64,000 nucleotides of DNA from Mycolicibacterium flavescens (GCA_900637135.1 LR134353.1:558001-622000); one strand, 5' to 3'; positions 51,756 through 62,146 are shown, counted from the stretch's first letter. Notes: generated by a model from the letters alone, not told the origin. Numbers and translations: made by a program.

Positions 51756-53174
51756 GTGACGATCCCCAACGTGCTGGCCAATCGGTACGCCAGCGAGGAC
51801 ATGGTGGCGATCTGGTCACCGCAAGCCAAAGTCGTCGCGGAGCGCCGGCTGTGGCTGGCGGTGCTTCGCGCCCAGGCCGAACTGGGCGTCGATGTGCCCT
51901 CCGGCGTGGTCGACGACTACGAGCGGGTGCTCGAACAGGTCGACCTCGGATCGATCTCCGCCCGCGAGCGCGTGCTGCGCCACGACGTCAAGGCGCGCAT
52001 CGAGGAGTTCAACGCGCTGGCCGGCCACGAGCACGTGCACAAGGGCATGACGAGTCGCGACTTGACTGAGAACGTCGAGCAGCTCCAGATCCGGCGCTCG
52101 CTGGAACTGGTGCACTCCCACGCAGTGGCGGTGGTGGCCCGGCTGGCCGAGCGCGCCGTGCTGTATCGCGACCTGGTGATGGCCGGCCGCAGCCACAACG
52201 TCGCGGCACAGGCCACCACACTGGGCAAGCGGTTCGCCTCGGCGGCCGAGGAGTTGCTGATCGCGCTGCAGCGCCTGCGCTCGTTAATCGACCGCTACCC
52301 GTTGCGCGGGGTGAAGGGTCCGATGGGCACCGCCCAGGACATGCTCGACCTGTTCGGTGGCGACGCCTCGCGGCTGGCCGAGCTCGAGCGGCGCGTCGCC
52401 GAATTCCTGGGGTTCACCGAGATTTTCACCAGTGTCGGGCAGGTGTACCCGCGCTCACTGGACCACGACGTCGTCTCCGCGCTGGTGCAGGTGGGCGCAG
52501 GACCGTCGTCGTTGGCGCAGACCATTCGGCTGATGGCTGGCCACGAACTGGTCACCGAGGGCTTCGCACCCGGACAGGTGGGGTCGTCGGCGATGCCGCA
52601 CAAGATGAACACGCGCTCGTGTGAACGGGTGAACGGGTTGCAGGTGGTGCTGCGCGGCTACGGCTCCATGGCCGCCGAACTGGCTGGCGCGCAATGGAAT
52701 GAGGGCGACGTGTTCTGCTCGGTGGTGCGCCGCGTGGCGCTGCCGGATGCGTTCTTCGCCGTCGATGGACAGATCGAGACGTTCCTGACGGTGCTCGACG
52801 AGTTCGGCGCCTATCCCGCGGTGATTCAGCGCGAGCTGGATCGCTACCTGCCGTTCCTGGCGACGACGCGGATCCTCATCGCCGCGGTCCGTGCCGGGGT
52901 GGGCCGCGAAACCGCGCACGAGGTCATCAAGGAGCACGCCGTCGCGGTGGCGTTGGCCATGCGGGAGAAGGGTCAGGAACCCGATCTGCTGGATCGGTTG
53001 GCGGCCGATTCGCGACTGCCGCTGGACCGGCCGGCGCTCGATGCGGCGCTGGCCGACAAGCAGGCGTTCACCGGTGCGGCAGGCGATCAGGTCGACCGCG
53101 TGGTTGCGGCGGTCGACGAGTTGGTGAGCCGCTATCCCGAAGCGGCCAAATACACTTCGGGTGCCATCTTGTGA
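51756..53174 (+). CDS. purB: Adenylosuccinate lyase PurB
   Basis: 472 residues from GTG 51756 ([13 protein letters not shown]). Fumarase-superfamily signature [14 protein letters not shown] with the flexible catalytic Ser loop, and [13 protein letters not shown]. Acts twice in purine synthesis: on SAICAR and on adenylosuccinate, releasing fumarate. A TAAGCT element 8 bp upstream of the start suggests a leaderless mRNA. Its stop overlaps the cyp126 start by 4 bp (GTGA). Confidence 0.97.
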   Translation: MTIPNVLANRYASEDMVAIWSPQAKVVAERRLWLAVLRAQAELGVDVPSGVVDDYERVLEQVDLGSISARERVLRHDVKARIEEFNALAGHEHVHKGMTSRDLTENVEQLQIRRSLELVHSHAVAVVARLAERAVLYRDLVMAGRSHNVAAQATTLGKRFASAAEELLIALQRLRSLIDRYPLRGVKGPMGTAQDMLDLFGGDASRLAELERRVAEFLGFTEIFTSVGQVYPRSLDHDVVSALVQVGAGPSSLAQTIRLMAGHELVTEGFAPGQVGSSAMPHKMNTRSCERVNGLQVVLRGYGSMAAELAGAQWNEGDVFCSVVRRVALPDAFFAVDGQIETFLTVLDEFGAYPAVIQRELDRYLPFLATTRILIAAVRAGVGRETAHEVIKEHAVAVALAMREKGQEPDLLDRLAADSRLPLDRPALDAALADKQAFTGAAGDQVDRVVAAVDELVSRYPEAAKYTSGAIL

Positions 53175-54400
53175 CCCTGGGCGGGATCGATTTCACCGAT
53201 CTGGACAACTTCGCGAACGGTTTTCCACACGAACTGTTCGCGTTGCATCGGCGCGAGGCCCCGGTGTACTGGCACGAGCCGACCGAGCACACGCCCGACG
53301 GCGAGGGATTCTGGTCCGTGGCCACCTACGCCGAAACGCTTGCGGTGTTTCGTGATCCGCAGACCTTCTCGTCGGTGACCGGCGGCTCCCGGCCCTACGG
53401 CGGCACGCTGCTGCAGGATCTGGCGATCGCCGGTCAGGTGCTCAACATGATGGACGACCCGCGGCATTCGCAGATCCGGCGGCTGGTCAGCTCCGGCCTG
53501 ACGCCGCGGATGATCCGCAGGGTCGAAGACGATCTTCGCTCGCGGGCGCGACGCCTGCTGGATTGCGTCTCGCCTGGCGAGCCGTTTGACTTCCTGGTCG
53601 ACGTGGCGGCCGAGCTGCCGATGCAGATGATCTGCATCCTGCTGGGAGTTCCGGAGTCTGAACGACATTGGCTGTTTCAGGCGATCGAGCCGCAGTTCGA
53701 CTTCGGAGGATCACGAAAAGCGTCTGTCGGCCAGTTGACCGCCGAAGAAGCGGGTTCGCGGATGTACACCTACGGACAGGAGTTGATAGCCGCCAAGCGC
53801 GCCTCGCCGACCGACGACATGTTGTCAGTGGTCGCGAACGCGTGCCTGGGCGGCGGCGAGGACGACGGTGCGCTATCCGACCTGGAGCTTTACCTGTTCT
53901 TCAGCCTGTTGTTCAGTGCGGGCGCCGAGACGACACGCAACGCGGTGGCGGGCGGCCTGCTGGCGTTGATCGAGAACCCCGACTCGCTGACCGCGCTGCG
54001 CGGCGACTTCGCGTTGCTGGGTTCGGCGGTCGAGGAGATGGTGCGCTGGTCGTCGCCCTCACCGTCCAAGCGGCGCACCGCAACTCGCGACGTGACGTTG
54101 GGCGGATGCGGGATCGAGGCCGGGCAGAAGGTGCAGATCTGGGAGGGTTCGGCCAATCGCGACGATGCGGTGTTCACCGAACCCGACGTGTTCGACATCG
54201 CGCGTCAGCCCAATCCGCACCTGGGCTTCGGCCAGGGTGTGCACTACTGTCTGGGCGCGAACCTGGCGCGGCTCGAGCTACGTGTGTTGTTCGAAGAGTT
54301 GCTGACCCGCTTCTCCGAAGCCCGTCTGGTCAAACCCGTCGAATGGACGCGGAGCAATCGGCACACCGGTATCCGCCATCTGATAGTCGAGCTGCGGTGA
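53171..54400 (+). CDS. cyp126: Cytochrome P450 CYP126
   Basis: 409 residues, GTG start. N-terminal [33 protein letters not shown] and [19 protein letters not shown] match CYP126 (Rv0778). Helix-[11 protein letters not shown], haem Cys about 360. Co-translated with purB as in M. tuberculosis, which raises a link to purine metabolism; azole/nucleobase-like ligand binding has been reported for the homologue, but the substrate is not settled. Confidence 0.94.
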   Translation: MTLGGIDFTDLDNFANGFPHELFALHRREAPVYWHEPTEHTPDGEGFWSVATYAETLAVFRDPQTFSSVTGGSRPYGGTLLQDLAIAGQVLNMMDDPRHSQIRRLVSSGLTPRMIRRVEDDLRSRARRLLDCVSPGEPFDFLVDVAAELPMQMICILLGVPESERHWLFQAIEPQFDFGGSRKASVGQLTAEEAGSRMYTYGQELIAAKRASPTDDMLSVVANACLGGGEDDGALSDLELYLFFSLLFSAGAETTRNAVAGGLLALIENPDSLTALRGDFALLGSAVEEMVRWSSPSPSKRRTATRDVTLGGCGIEAGQKVQIWEGSANRDDAVFTEPDVFDIARQPNPHLGFGQGVHYCLGANLARLELRVLFEELLTRFSEARLVKPVEWTRSNRHTGIRHLIVELR

Positions 54401-54410
54401 GCGGCTGGCG

Positions 54411-55373
54411 GTGAGGCCCGACGCGTTCGCGTTCGTGATGGCGACCGGTATCGTCTCCATCGCCGCGGTCGACCACGGTTTGACGTACGTCAGTGGCGCT
54501 CTGGCCGTGCTGGCTGTCCTTGCGTTGCTGGTTCTCGTTGCTGCAGCTGTGGTTTCGTGGCTTCGGCGGCCGCCCGATTTGTCTGACCTCGATGTGACAA
54601 TCGGCTTGTTCACGTTCGTGGCGGCGTGTGCGGTGCTCGACAGCCGGTTGATGGCGAACTCGGCGATCATGTGGGCTCTGGCCGTACCTGCCGCGCTGGT
54701 GTGGTCGGTGTTGATCGTCCTGACAGCGCGCAACTTCGCGAGTCGGTCCTGGACGGAACTGCAGGGGCGGGCACGCGGGGCGTGGGAACTGTGCAGCGTC
54801 GGCTCGTCCGGTTTGGCGATCGTCGCGGTCGCCCTTGCGCACGACACGGGGTGGCATGCCTTACTGCTGATCGCCGTCGCGATATGGATCGTTGCCCTCG
54901 CGATTTACGGGGTCATGACCGCGCTGATCCTGGCGCGTGCGTTCGCTGCGCGTCTGGATCCCGGTGGGTTCGAGCCCGACGCGTGGATATTGATGGGTGG
55001 GCTCGCGATCGCGACGTTGGCCGGCGACCATATCCATCGCGCAGGCATCGACGCCGTTCTTGGGGTGACCGTCGCGACGTGGTGTCTGGCGTCGGCATGG
55101 ATTCCGCCGCTCGTGTACTTCGCTGTGCGGCACCTCGGACGGCCGGATGCCCGGCGGTTCGCCGGCGTGTGGTGGACGATGGTCTTCCCGCTGGGCATGT
55201 ACTCGGCGGCCAGCGATGCCATGGCGGTAGAGACCGGATGGCATGGCCTACCGACGATTTCGCTGGTCTTCTTCTGGATAGCGTTTGCTGCGTGGATCGC
55301 TGTCTCGATCGCCGGAGTGCTGCGAGTGAGCGCGCGGTTCCGCCACCTACCCTCGGGGCATGGACATCGATGA
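54411..55373 (+). CDS. TDT/SLAC1-family membrane transporter or channel
   Basis: 320 residues, GTG start. Ten hydrophobic helices; N-terminal PDAFAFVMATGIVSIAA and the C-terminal FPLGMYSAASDAM are typical of tellurite-resistance/dicarboxylate (TehA, Mae1) and SLAC1 proteins. Substrate might be an anion or dicarboxylate. It follows cyp126 by 10 bp and overlaps the DUF1707 gene by 14 bp. A second-half His cluster (GDHIHRAG) is notable. Confidence 0.88.
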   Translation: MRPDAFAFVMATGIVSIAAVDHGLTYVSGALAVLAVLALLVLVAAAVVSWLRRPPDLSDLDVTIGLFTFVAACAVLDSRLMANSAIMWALAVPAALVWSVLIVLTARNFASRSWTELQGRARGAWELCSVGSSGLAIVAVALAHDTGWHALLLIAVAIWIVALAIYGVMTALILARAFAARLDPGGFEPDAWILMGGLAIATLAGDHIHRAGIDAVLGVTVATWCLASAWIPPLVYFAVRHLGRPDARRFAGVWWTMVFPLGMYSAASDAMAVETGWHGLPTISLVFFWIAFAAWIAVSIAGVLRVSARFRHLPSGHGHR

Positions 55374-55935
55374 CGCGAACGTGCGGATTTCCGACGCCGA
55401 CCGCGATCATGTGAGGCAACTGCTCGAACGGGCAGTCGGCCAAGGCATGCTCACGCTCGATGAGTTCAGCGAGCGGATCGACGCCGTGCTTGCCGCGCGG
55501 ACCCGCGGAGAGCTGCGCGAGGTGATCGCCGACCTGCCCTCGACGGATGCGATGCAGCCCGTTGCGGTCGGAGGCGAACAGCTGCGCGGTCGGATGTCGT
55601 CGATCTCGCGACGCGGACCGTGGACGGTACCTGCGCGCATCGACCTCAACACCCGGATGTGCGACACCACGCTCGACTTCACCGCCGCGACGTTGCAGAG
55701 CCCGACCGTCGTCCTGGACATCGATGACTACCTCAGCTCGACGGAGCTGATCCTGCCCGACGGCGCCACCGCCGACCTCAACGGCGTCGAGACATTCGCA
55801 GGCAGCACCACTCTCAAGGTGCCGTACGGCCCGCCCTCGCAGAAGCTGCATCTCGTAGCGCGCGGCCGGGTGCGATTCGGGTCGGTGACTGCGCGCTATC
55901 CGTTCGGTCACACGTTACGGCGCATGTTGGGATGA
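55360..55935 (+). CDS. DUF1707 domain protein
   Basis: 191 residues, ATG start. The N-terminal DUF1707 (SHOCT-like) motif reads VRISDADRDHVRQLLERAVGQGMLTLDEFSERIDAVLAARTRGEL. After it lies a beta-rich region (LDIDDYLSSTELILPDG...), resembling a cell-wall/DUF2154-type domain. No membrane segment is visible. Convergent overlap of 21 bp with the DUF559 gene. Function unknown. Confidence 0.88.
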   Translation: MDIDDANVRISDADRDHVRQLLERAVGQGMLTLDEFSERIDAVLAARTRGELREVIADLPSTDAMQPVAVGGEQLRGRMSSISRRGPWTVPARIDLNTRMCDTTLDFTAATLQSPTVVLDIDDYLSSTELILPDGATADLNGVETFAGSTTLKVPYGPPSQKLHLVARGRVRFGSVTARYPFGHTLRRMLG

Positions 55936-56796
55936 GGGTTGTTGACTGGTCGCGGCGGCCACCTCGGCGATCACCCGCTCGGGATACGCTGTCAAGTCAA
56001 GCCAGGTGAAACGCAACACTTTCCAGTTCAACAGCGCGATCACGTTCTGCCGGTTGCGGTCGATCTGGAATGCCTCGCTGTCGGTGTGGAACGCCCAACC
56101 GTCGACCTCGATCGCCACCTTCGCTCGGGTGAATGCGACGTCCACCTTGTAGCCACCGACGGGATGGTTCGTCTTCCAGCCGGTGAATCCGGCGTCGCGC
56201 AGGAGCTTGACGAAGAGTCGTTCGGCTTCGGAACGCGCACCGTCTTCGGCCGCACGAAGGAGTCGCCGTGCGGCCGGTGAACCGTGTCTGCCCTTGTTGC
56301 GCAGATGCGCGCTCCATAGTTGGGCGAGCTCGAGATGACGCTGCAGGGCGGCGTCCATCAGTTTCGGTCCGCCGCCGCGTCGGACCGCGGCTTCGATCAC
56401 GGTCAGCGGCATGGCGGTGATCCGCAGCCCGGCCCGCTCGACGACGTCACGGGGCGACAGATCGCGCCGCCGCAGCCGGGCGCCGGGTCTCGGTCGGTAG
56501 TTGCTCACCCGCGGAATCGTGATCTCGACTTTGTCCGGGGCGAACCGGGTGATCCCGTGCCACCATGCCGCCGCCAATCCGCTGGCGGTCGCTCGCGGAC
56601 CGAGAGACCACACCGCAGCCCTGATGCGTGCGGAGTCGGTGAAGGCTCGGTCATTGGCGAAGAACACCCCGGGGGAACACCGAAGCCAATGGCCCGATCG
56701 CACACGCCGATTTACCGCGTGCCTGCTGAGGCCGCAGTGTAGAGCCTGCGCCAGCGTGATCACGCCGTCGTGCTGCCGAAGATGGTCGTCGAGCAT
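55915..56796 (-). CDS. DUF559/AbiEi-like protein
   Basis: 293 residues from ATG 56796. The N-terminus (HDGVITLAQALHCGLSRHAVNRRVRSGHWLRCSPGVFF) is the HTH of type IV antitoxin AbiEi. The C-terminus is a Vsr-like DUF559 nuclease fold (EVDGWAFHTDSEAFQIDRNRQNVIALLNWKVLRFTW). Such fusions are widespread in mycobacteria, often without a toxin partner; none is seen here. Whether the nuclease fold is active is not known. Convergent with the DUF1707 gene. Confidence 0.85.
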   Translation of the reverse strand: MLDDHLRQHDGVITLAQALHCGLSRHAVNRRVRSGHWLRCSPGVFFANDRAFTDSARIRAAVWSLGPRATASGLAAAWWHGITRFAPDKVEITIPRVSNYRPRPGARLRRRDLSPRDVVERAGLRITAMPLTVIEAAVRRGGGPKLMDAALQRHLELAQLWSAHLRNKGRHGSPAARRLLRAAEDGARSEAERLFVKLLRDAGFTGWKTNHPVGGYKVDVAFTRAKVAIEVDGWAFHTDSEAFQIDRNRQNVIALLNWKVLRFTWLDLTAYPERVIAEVAAATSQQPSSQHAP

Positions 56797-56839
56797 GTTC
56801 CAGTTCGACGCATCGGCGGCTCCGGACGGTTCCTTCGGA

Positions 56840-56892
56840 GCGATTTGTGCACATCCGGGAGCGGTGAGCGCTCCTCGATGTGCACAAATCGC
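56840..56892. repeat. 53-bp near-perfect cruciform element
   Basis: GCGATTTGTGCACATC (56840-56855) and GATGTGCACAAATCGC (56877-56892) are perfect 16-bp inverted arms. Inside, GGAGCG and CGCTCC form a second perfect stem around GTGAG. It lies downstream of the membrane-protein gene and ahead of the DUF559 gene, both leftward; it may end transcription or be a dispersed palindrome of mycobacteria. Confidence 0.75.
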
Positions 56893-56906
56893 GGCGGCGG
56901 AGCCGG

Positions 56907-57524
56907 TTAGAGGTGGCGGGCGACGCCTGACGAGCGCAACTCCAGCGCCGCGAGGCCGCGAATCGCGTCGGCATCGTGCAGACGCCACGCCTCGACGGGA
57001 TCGGCGTGCACGGCGACCAGCTTGGCCAGCGGCCGGTTCGCGAGCGCGCGCAACGCCAACAGCTGCTCACCGGCGGGGGTGCGGGCCAGCGTGATCGCGG
57101 TCCATTTACGGCGGAAGAAGCGCAGCCGAAGGTACAGCCACGGCATCGCGACGAACAGGATCGGCGGTGCGGCCACCGCCAGCGCCAGTACCCACGCCAG
57201 CCACGACGCCGTGGTGTCGAGGCTGTGACCGGCGCCTGCGATGTCGAGTGCTGCCTCGCTGGCCGCGCGCAACGGCTTGCTGAGCGCGTCGCCGATCAGC
57301 GGGAAGCCGTCGGTGCGCTCGCCCGCCGCATCGAGGTTGTCGGAGACACCGTTGGCACCGGCCTCGACCTGGCGGCCCACCGCCGCGATCGTGGAGACCG
57401 CCGAGTGCACAGCCATGCCGACCAGCACCCACACCGTCGTCCAGGCGATCACGACGAAGTCGCTGACGAGCTGGGCCAAGATCCGCGACGGTGTGGTGGC
57501 ATAGGGGATAAACCGCGAAGTCAT
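56907..57524 (-). CDS. Membrane protein (Rv0779c-like)
   Basis: 205 residues. Two hydrophobic segments: LVSDFVVIAWTTVWVLVGMAVHSAVSTIAA near 20-47 and LAWVLALAVAAPPILFVAMPWLYLRLR near 108-134. Between them is an amphipathic region (ERTDGFPLIGDALSKPLRAASEAAL). The cytoplasmic tail is helical. It is divergent from purC by 31 bp, the same arrangement as Rv0779c/purC. Function unknown. Confidence 0.85.
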   Translation of the reverse strand: MTSRFIPYATTPSRILAQLVSDFVVIAWTTVWVLVGMAVHSAVSTIAAVGRQVEAGANGVSDNLDAAGERTDGFPLIGDALSKPLRAASEAALDIAGAGHSLDTTASWLAWVLALAVAAPPILFVAMPWLYLRLRFFRRKWTAITLARTPAGEQLLALRALANRPLAKLVAVHADPVEAWRLHDADAIRGLAALELRSSGVARHL

Positions 57525-57555
57525 GGCTGTAGATGCTGCCCGATAGGCTGGCCCG

Positions 57556-58455
57556 ATGCGCCCCGCTCTGTCCGACTACCAACATCTGGCCAGCGGCAAG
57601 GTTCGCGAGCTGTATCGCGTGGACGACGAGACGCTGCTCTTTGTGGCCAGCGACCGCATCTCCGCCTACGACTACGTCCTCGACTCGCAGATCCCCGACA
57701 AGGGCCGCATCCTGACGGCGATGAGCGTGTTCTTCTTCGACCTGCTGAGCCGGACCGCAGGCACGCCCAATCACCTCGCCGGTCCACCCGACGACGAGCG
57801 CATCCCCGCCGACGTGCTCGGCCGCGCGCTGGTCGTACGGGAGCTCGAGATGTTGCCGGTGGAGGCGGTGGCCCGCGGCTACCTCACCGGCTCGGGGCTG
57901 ATCGACTATCAGAAGACGGGCGCGGTATGCGGTATCCCGCTTCCCGCCGGGCTGGTCGAGGCCAGCAGGTTCGACGAGCCGCTGTTCACCCCCGCGACCA
58001 AAGCCGAACTGGGCCAACACGATGAGAACATCTCGTTCGACGACGTGGTCAAGCTGATCGGTCAGCAGCGGGCCGAACAACTGCGCGATCGGACACTGGA
58101 GACTTACCGCCGCGGCGCCGAGCATGCTCTGACCACGGGAATCATTGTCGCCGACACCAAATTCGAGTTCGGCGTGGACGAGGACGGTGAACTGCGACTG
58201 GCCGACGAGGTGTTCACCCCCGACTCGAGCAGGTACTGGCGAGCCGACGACTGGAAAGAAGGCGTCGTGCAGAACAGCTTCGACAAGCAGTTCGTCCGCA
58301 ACTGGCTCACCTCTGAAGAGTCGGGATGGGACCGCGGCGGCGATACCCCTCCGCCACCGTTGCCGCAGGACGTCGTCGAATCCACTCGCGCCCGCTACAT
58401 CGAGGCCTACGAACGCATTTCGGGTCTGAAGTTCGACGACTGGATCGGTGCATGA
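57556..58455 (+). CDS. purC: SAICAR synthase PurC
   Basis: 299 residues, ATG start. SAICAR-synthetase motifs: [44 protein letters not shown] and DTKFEFG. Joins aspartate to CAIR with ATP in purine synthesis. The stop overlaps the next start by 4 bp (ATGA), so PurC and oligopeptidase B are coupled. Third purine gene of the window. Confidence 0.97.
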   Translation: MRPALSDYQHLASGKVRELYRVDDETLLFVASDRISAYDYVLDSQIPDKGRILTAMSVFFFDLLSRTAGTPNHLAGPPDDERIPADVLGRALVVRELEMLPVEAVARGYLTGSGLIDYQKTGAVCGIPLPAGLVEASRFDEPLFTPATKAELGQHDENISFDDVVKLIGQQRAEQLRDRTLETYRRGAEHALTTGIIVADTKFEFGVDEDGELRLADEVFTPDSSRYWRADDWKEGVVQNSFDKQFVRNWLTSEESGWDRGGDTPPPPLPQDVVESTRARYIEAYERISGLKFDDWIGA

Positions 58456-60590
58456 GCGACGCTTGCGGAGCGAATCAACAGATGATGAAGCCGCCGGTGG
58501 CCAAGCGCGTCGACACCCGGCGTGAGCATCACGGCGACGTGTTCCTCGATCCCTACGAGTGGCTGCGCGACAAGACCAGCCCCGAGGTGATCGCGCATCT
58601 GGAGGCCGAGAACGCCTACACCGAGCATGTCACCGAGCACCTTGCGTCCCTGCGACAGGCCATCTTCGACGAGATCAAGGCTCGCACCAAGGAGACCGAC
58701 CTCTCTGTACCGACCAGGCGCGACGCGTGGTGGTACTACGGCCGCAGCTTCGAGGGCAAGCAGTACAGCGTGCACTGCCGTTGCCCTGTCGCCGATCTCG
58801 ACGACTGGACGCCCCCGGTGCTCGACGAGAACACCGAGGTCCCCGGCGAACAGGTGCTGCTGGACGAGAACGTCGAGGCCGAAGGCCACGAGTTCTTCTC
58901 GCTCGGCGCCGCCTCGGTCAGCTTGGACGGCAACATCCTCGCCTACTCGGTCGACCTCAAAGGTGACGAGCGGTACACGCTGCGGTTCAAGGACTTACGC
59001 ACCGGTGAACTGTACGAGGACACCATCGCCGGTATCGGTCCGGGCGCGACGTGGGCGGCCGACAACCGCACGCTCTACTACTCGACCCTCGACGACGCGT
59101 GGCGCCCGGACACCATCTGGCGACACCGCCTCGGCTCGGGCCAGCCCGCGCAGATGGTCTACAACGAACCCGACGAGCGGTACTGGCTCGGTGTCGGGCG
59201 CACCCGCAGCGACAAGTACGTCATCATCGCCGCGGGCAGCGCCGTCACCTCCGAGGTGCGCTACGCCGACGCGACCGACCCGGACGCAGAATTCACGATC
59301 GTGTGGCCGCGCCGCGACTTCGTCGAGTACTCCGTCGAGCACGCCGTCGTGGGCGGCGAGGACCGGTTTCTCATCCTGCACAACGACGGTGCCGAGAACT
59401 TCACCCTGGTCGAGGTGCCAGTCGGCGACCCCACTGCGGTGCGTACCCTGATCGAACACCGCGCCGACGTCCGCCTCGATTCGGTCGACGCTTTCGAAAA
59501 GCACCTCGTCGTCAGTTACCGCAGTGAGGCGCTGCCGAGGATCCAGCTCTGGCCCCTCCACCCCGGCGGCGAATACGGCAGTCCCGAAGACTTCACCTTC
59601 GAATCCGAGCTGACGTCGGCGGGATTGAGCGCCAACCCCAATTGGAGCGCACCCAAACTGCGCATCGGCTCCACCTCCTACACCACCCCGGTGCGCATCT
59701 ACGACGTCGACCTGGCCACCGGCGAACGGACGCTGCTGCGCGAACAGCCCGTGCTCGGCGACTACCGGCCCGAAGACTATGTGGAGCGGCGTGATTGGGC
59801 GACCGCGCCGGACGGTGTGCGGATACCGATCTCGATCGTGCACAAGATCGGCTTGCAGTATCCGGCGCCCACGCTGCTGTACGGCTACGGCGCCTACGAG
59901 GCCTGCGAAGATCCGCGGTTCTCCATCGCGCGACTGTCGTTGCTCGACCGTGGAATGGTGTTCGCGGTCGCGCATGTCCGGGGTGGCGGCGAACTCGGCC
60001 GGCCATGGTATGAGCACGGCAAGATGCTCGAGAAGAAGAACAGCTTCACCGATTTCATCGCCGCCGCACAGCATCTCGTGTACACCGACGTCACCCGGCC
60101 GGAGAACCTGGTGGCCTACGGGGGCAGCGCGGGCGGTCTGCTCGTCGGCGCCGTTGCCAACATGGCTCCGGAGCTGTTCGCGGGCGTTCTCGCGGTGGTG
60201 CCGTTCGTCGACCCGCTCACCACGATCCTCGACCCGTCGCTGCCGCTGACGGTCACCGAGTGGGACGAGTGGGGAAACCCGTTGGAGAACAAGGACGTCT
60301 ACGAGTACATGAAGTCCTACTCGCCCTACGAGAACGTCGAGGCGAGGAACTACCCGCGCATACTTGCCATGACGTCGCTCAACGACACCCGGGTGTACTA
60401 CGTCGAACCGGCGAAATGGGTTGCCGCGCTTCGCCATGCCAAGACCGACAGTCATCCCGTACTGCTGAAGACGGAGATGAATGCCGGCCACGGCGGTATC
60501 AGCGGGCGATACGAACGCTGGAAAGAAACCGCATTCCAGTACGCCTGGCTACTGGACGCTGCCCAGGCCGATCACGAGCGCCGCCCCTAG
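58452..60590 (+). CDS. ptrB: Oligopeptidase B (prolyl oligopeptidase family S9A), intact
   Basis: 712 residues from ATG 58452; ATG 58482 or 58485 ([19 protein letters not shown]) would match the usual family N-terminus and avoid the repeat-derived sequence at the start. A beta-propeller domain of about 400 residues precedes the catalytic domain with GGSAGG (Ser), LNDTRV (Asp) and NAGHGG (His). Cleaves after Arg/Lys in short peptides in the cytoplasm. In M. tuberculosis the homologue is split into Rv0781/Rv0782; here it is continuous. Confidence 0.95.
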   Translation: MSDACGANQQMMKPPVAKRVDTRREHHGDVFLDPYEWLRDKTSPEVIAHLEAENAYTEHVTEHLASLRQAIFDEIKARTKETDLSVPTRRDAWWYYGRSFEGKQYSVHCRCPVADLDDWTPPVLDENTEVPGEQVLLDENVEAEGHEFFSLGAASVSLDGNILAYSVDLKGDERYTLRFKDLRTGELYEDTIAGIGPGATWAADNRTLYYSTLDDAWRPDTIWRHRLGSGQPAQMVYNEPDERYWLGVGRTRSDKYVIIAAGSAVTSEVRYADATDPDAEFTIVWPRRDFVEYSVEHAVVGGEDRFLILHNDGAENFTLVEVPVGDPTAVRTLIEHRADVRLDSVDAFEKHLVVSYRSEALPRIQLWPLHPGGEYGSPEDFTFESELTSAGLSANPNWSAPKLRIGSTSYTTPVRIYDVDLATGERTLLREQPVLGDYRPEDYVERRDWATAPDGVRIPISIVHKIGLQYPAPTLLYGYGAYEACEDPRFSIARLSLLDRGMVFAVAHVRGGGELGRPWYEHGKMLEKKNSFTDFIAAAQHLVYTDVTRPENLVAYGGSAGGLLVGAVANMAPELFAGVLAVVPFVDPLTTILDPSLPLTVTEWDEWGNPLENKDVYEYMKSYSPYENVEARNYPRILAMTSLNDTRVYYVEPAKWVAALRHAKTDSHPVLLKTEMNAGHGGISGRYERWKETAFQYAWLLDAAQADHERRP

Positions 60591-60998
60591 AAACACGATC
60601 TGCTCGGCGGTGCGCAGGTCCAGCCGGGTCGTCATCGACTTCGGCGGGTCGGGCATCCGTGCCGCGTAGACGTTGGCCGGGAACATCGCGATCATCAGCA
60701 CGAAAAGGCCGACCGCTGCGGCGGTGCGGGTGGGCGGATAGAGCAGACCCACCGCGCCGACGAGTTCGAGCACTCCGGTGACGGTGACCAGCAGCGCCGG
60801 GGCGGGCAGTCGCGGCGGAACGATTGCGATCATGTCGCGGCGCAGCGGGTTGACGAAGTGCGCGACGCCGGTGAGCGCGAACATCGCGGCCAGTCCGACG
60901 GCGATCGCCGACGGCCAGCTGTCGACGTAGTCCACGCCCGACAAGCCGACCAGCCGGGCGCCGAGCGTCCCGAGTATCAGCGTGACGAGTACAGCCAT
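60549..60998 (-). CDS. DoxX-family membrane protein
   Basis: 149 residues from ATG 60998 (GGAGG 6 bp upstream). Four hydrophobic segments with SWPSAIAVGLAAMFALTGVAHFV and LPAPALLVTVTGVLELVGAVGLLYPP typical of DoxX/DoxD. Family members are linked to redox stress and thiol metabolism (in M. tuberculosis with SodA and SseA). Convergent with oligopeptidase B by 42 bp and controlled from the divergent TetR promoter. Confidence 0.88.
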   Translation of the reverse strand: MAVLVTLILGTLGARLVGLSGVDYVDSWPSAIAVGLAAMFALTGVAHFVNPLRRDMIAIVPPRLPAPALLVTVTGVLELVGAVGLLYPPTRTAAAVGLFVLMIAMFPANVYAARMPDPPKSMTTRLDLRTAEQIVFLGAALVIGLGSVQ

Positions 60999-61010
60999 GA
61001 CGGCCTCCAA

Positions 61011-61062
61011 TCTTGACAGTGACTAGTTGCGAAGGTAGGCACGAATCTAGCCAGTGTCAAGA
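61011..61062. promoter_or_regulatory. Shared promoter-operator of doxX and tetR
   Basis: TCTTGACAGTGACTAG (61011-61026) and CTAGCCAGTGTCAAGA (61047-61062) form an inverted repeat with two mismatches. On the minus strand TTGACA (61060-61055), 17 bp, TACCTT (61037-61032) is a strong SigA-type promoter for doxX. On the plus strand TTGACA (61013-61018), 17 bp, TAGGCA may serve tetR. Each -35 box is inside one operator arm, so repressor binding would block both. Confidence 0.7.
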
Positions 61063-61081
61063 TTTCGGCTATGATGGCCGC

Positions 61082-61639
61082 ATGAGCAGGGCGTCCTATC
61101 ACCACGGCGATCTGAAGGCCGTCATCCTCGCCGAGGCGGCGAGCCTGGTCGCCCAGCGCGGCGCCGACGGAATCTCGCTGCGTGAGCTCGCACGGGTCGC
61201 GGGGGTGTCGCATGCCGCGCCCGCACACCACTTCACCGACCGGCGCGGGCTGTTCACCGCGCTGGCCGCGCAGGGCTGGCGCAAGCTGGCCGTTGCGCTC
61301 GGCGAGGCAAAGCCGGAATTCATCGATGCCGCACTGGCGTACGTGCGGTTCGCACTCGACCATCCCGGGCACTACGCGGTGATGTTCGACCGCTCGCTCG
61401 TCGACCCGGGCGACGCGGAGTTGAAATCGGCCCGGGATGCGGCGGGTGCGCAACTGAGGCAGGGTGTCGGCACCCTCGACGATCCGCGCGCCGCAGAGGA
61501 CCCTCAGGCGGCGGCGCTCGCGGCCTGGTCACTGGTACACGGCTTTTCGCTGTTGTGGCTCAACAAGGCGATCGACGCCGACGGTGATCCGATGGCCACC
61601 GTGCACCGGGTCGCGGGCATGCTGTTCGAGACCGGGTAA
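61082..61639 (+). CDS. TetR-family regulator of doxX
   Basis: 185 residues from ATG 61082 (MSRASYHHGDLKAVILAEA). Helix-turn-helix ISLRELARVAGVSHAAPAHHFTDRRGLFTALA. Type common to regulators with a WHG domain (C-terminal WSLVHGFSLLWLN). Divergent from doxX and followed by the peroxidase gene after 9 bp, so peroxide or redox stress is a candidate signal. Confidence 0.93.
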   Translation: MSRASYHHGDLKAVILAEAASLVAQRGADGISLRELARVAGVSHAAPAHHFTDRRGLFTALAAQGWRKLAVALGEAKPEFIDAALAYVRFALDHPGHYAVMFDRSLVDPGDAELKSARDAAGAQLRQGVGTLDDPRAAEDPQAAALAAWSLVHGFSLLWLNKAIDADGDPMATVHRVAGMLFETG

Positions 61640-61648
61640 CGTGCGGGC

Positions 61649-62146
61649 ATGCCCCAGACTCCGCTGACCGATATCGCTGTGACCACCCTCGACGGCCGCG
61701 ACACCACGCTCGGCCAACTGGCCGACGGCGCCGCGCTGGTGGTCAACGTCGCCTCCAAATGCGGTCTGACTCCGCAGTACACCGCGCTCGAACAGTTGGC
61801 CAAGGACTACAGCGACCGCGGGTTGACCGTGATCGGCGTACCGTGCAACCAGTTCATGGGCCAGGAGCCCGGTTCGGCCGAGGAAATTCAGGAGTTCTGC
61901 TCGACGACGTACGGCGTGACGTTCCCCTTGCTGGCCAAGACCGACGTCAACGGCGCCGACCGGCACCCGCTGTACGCCGAGTTGACCAAGACGCCCGACG
62001 ACAGCGGTGAGGCCGGCGACATCCAGTGGAACTTCGAGAAGTTCCTGCTCGCACCGGGCGGAGCGGTCGTCAAGCGGTTCCGGCCGCGCACCGAACCCGA
62101 TGCCCCCGAGGTGATCGCGGCCATCGAGGGCGTCCTGCCGCAATAG
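61649..62146 (+). CDS. Glutathione-peroxidase-family protein
   Basis: 165 residues, ATG start. Catalytic tetrad Cys in SKCGLTPQY, Gln in VPCNQFMGQEPG, Trp-Asn in WNFEKF. The Cys of the PCNQF block may be the resolving one. Mycobacteria lack glutathione, so it probably uses thioredoxin or mycothiol-related systems to reduce peroxides. Part of a TetR operon. Confidence 0.95.
   Translation: MPQTPLTDIAVTTLDGRDTTLGQLADGAALVVNVASKCGLTPQYTALEQLAKDYSDRGLTVIGVPCNQFMGQEPGSAEEIQEFCSTTYGVTFPLLAKTDVNGADRHPLYAELTKTPDDSGEAGDIQWNFEKFLLAPGGAVVKRFRPRTEPDAPEVIAAIEGVLPQ

Noticed and set aside
55915..56796. Type IV toxin-antitoxin module
   Set aside because: Only the AbiEi-like half is present, fused to a DUF559 fold; no AbiEii-type toxin gene adjoins.
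58995..60491. 498-residue minus-strand open frame
   Set aside because: Antisense to oligopeptidase B; no recognisable domain.
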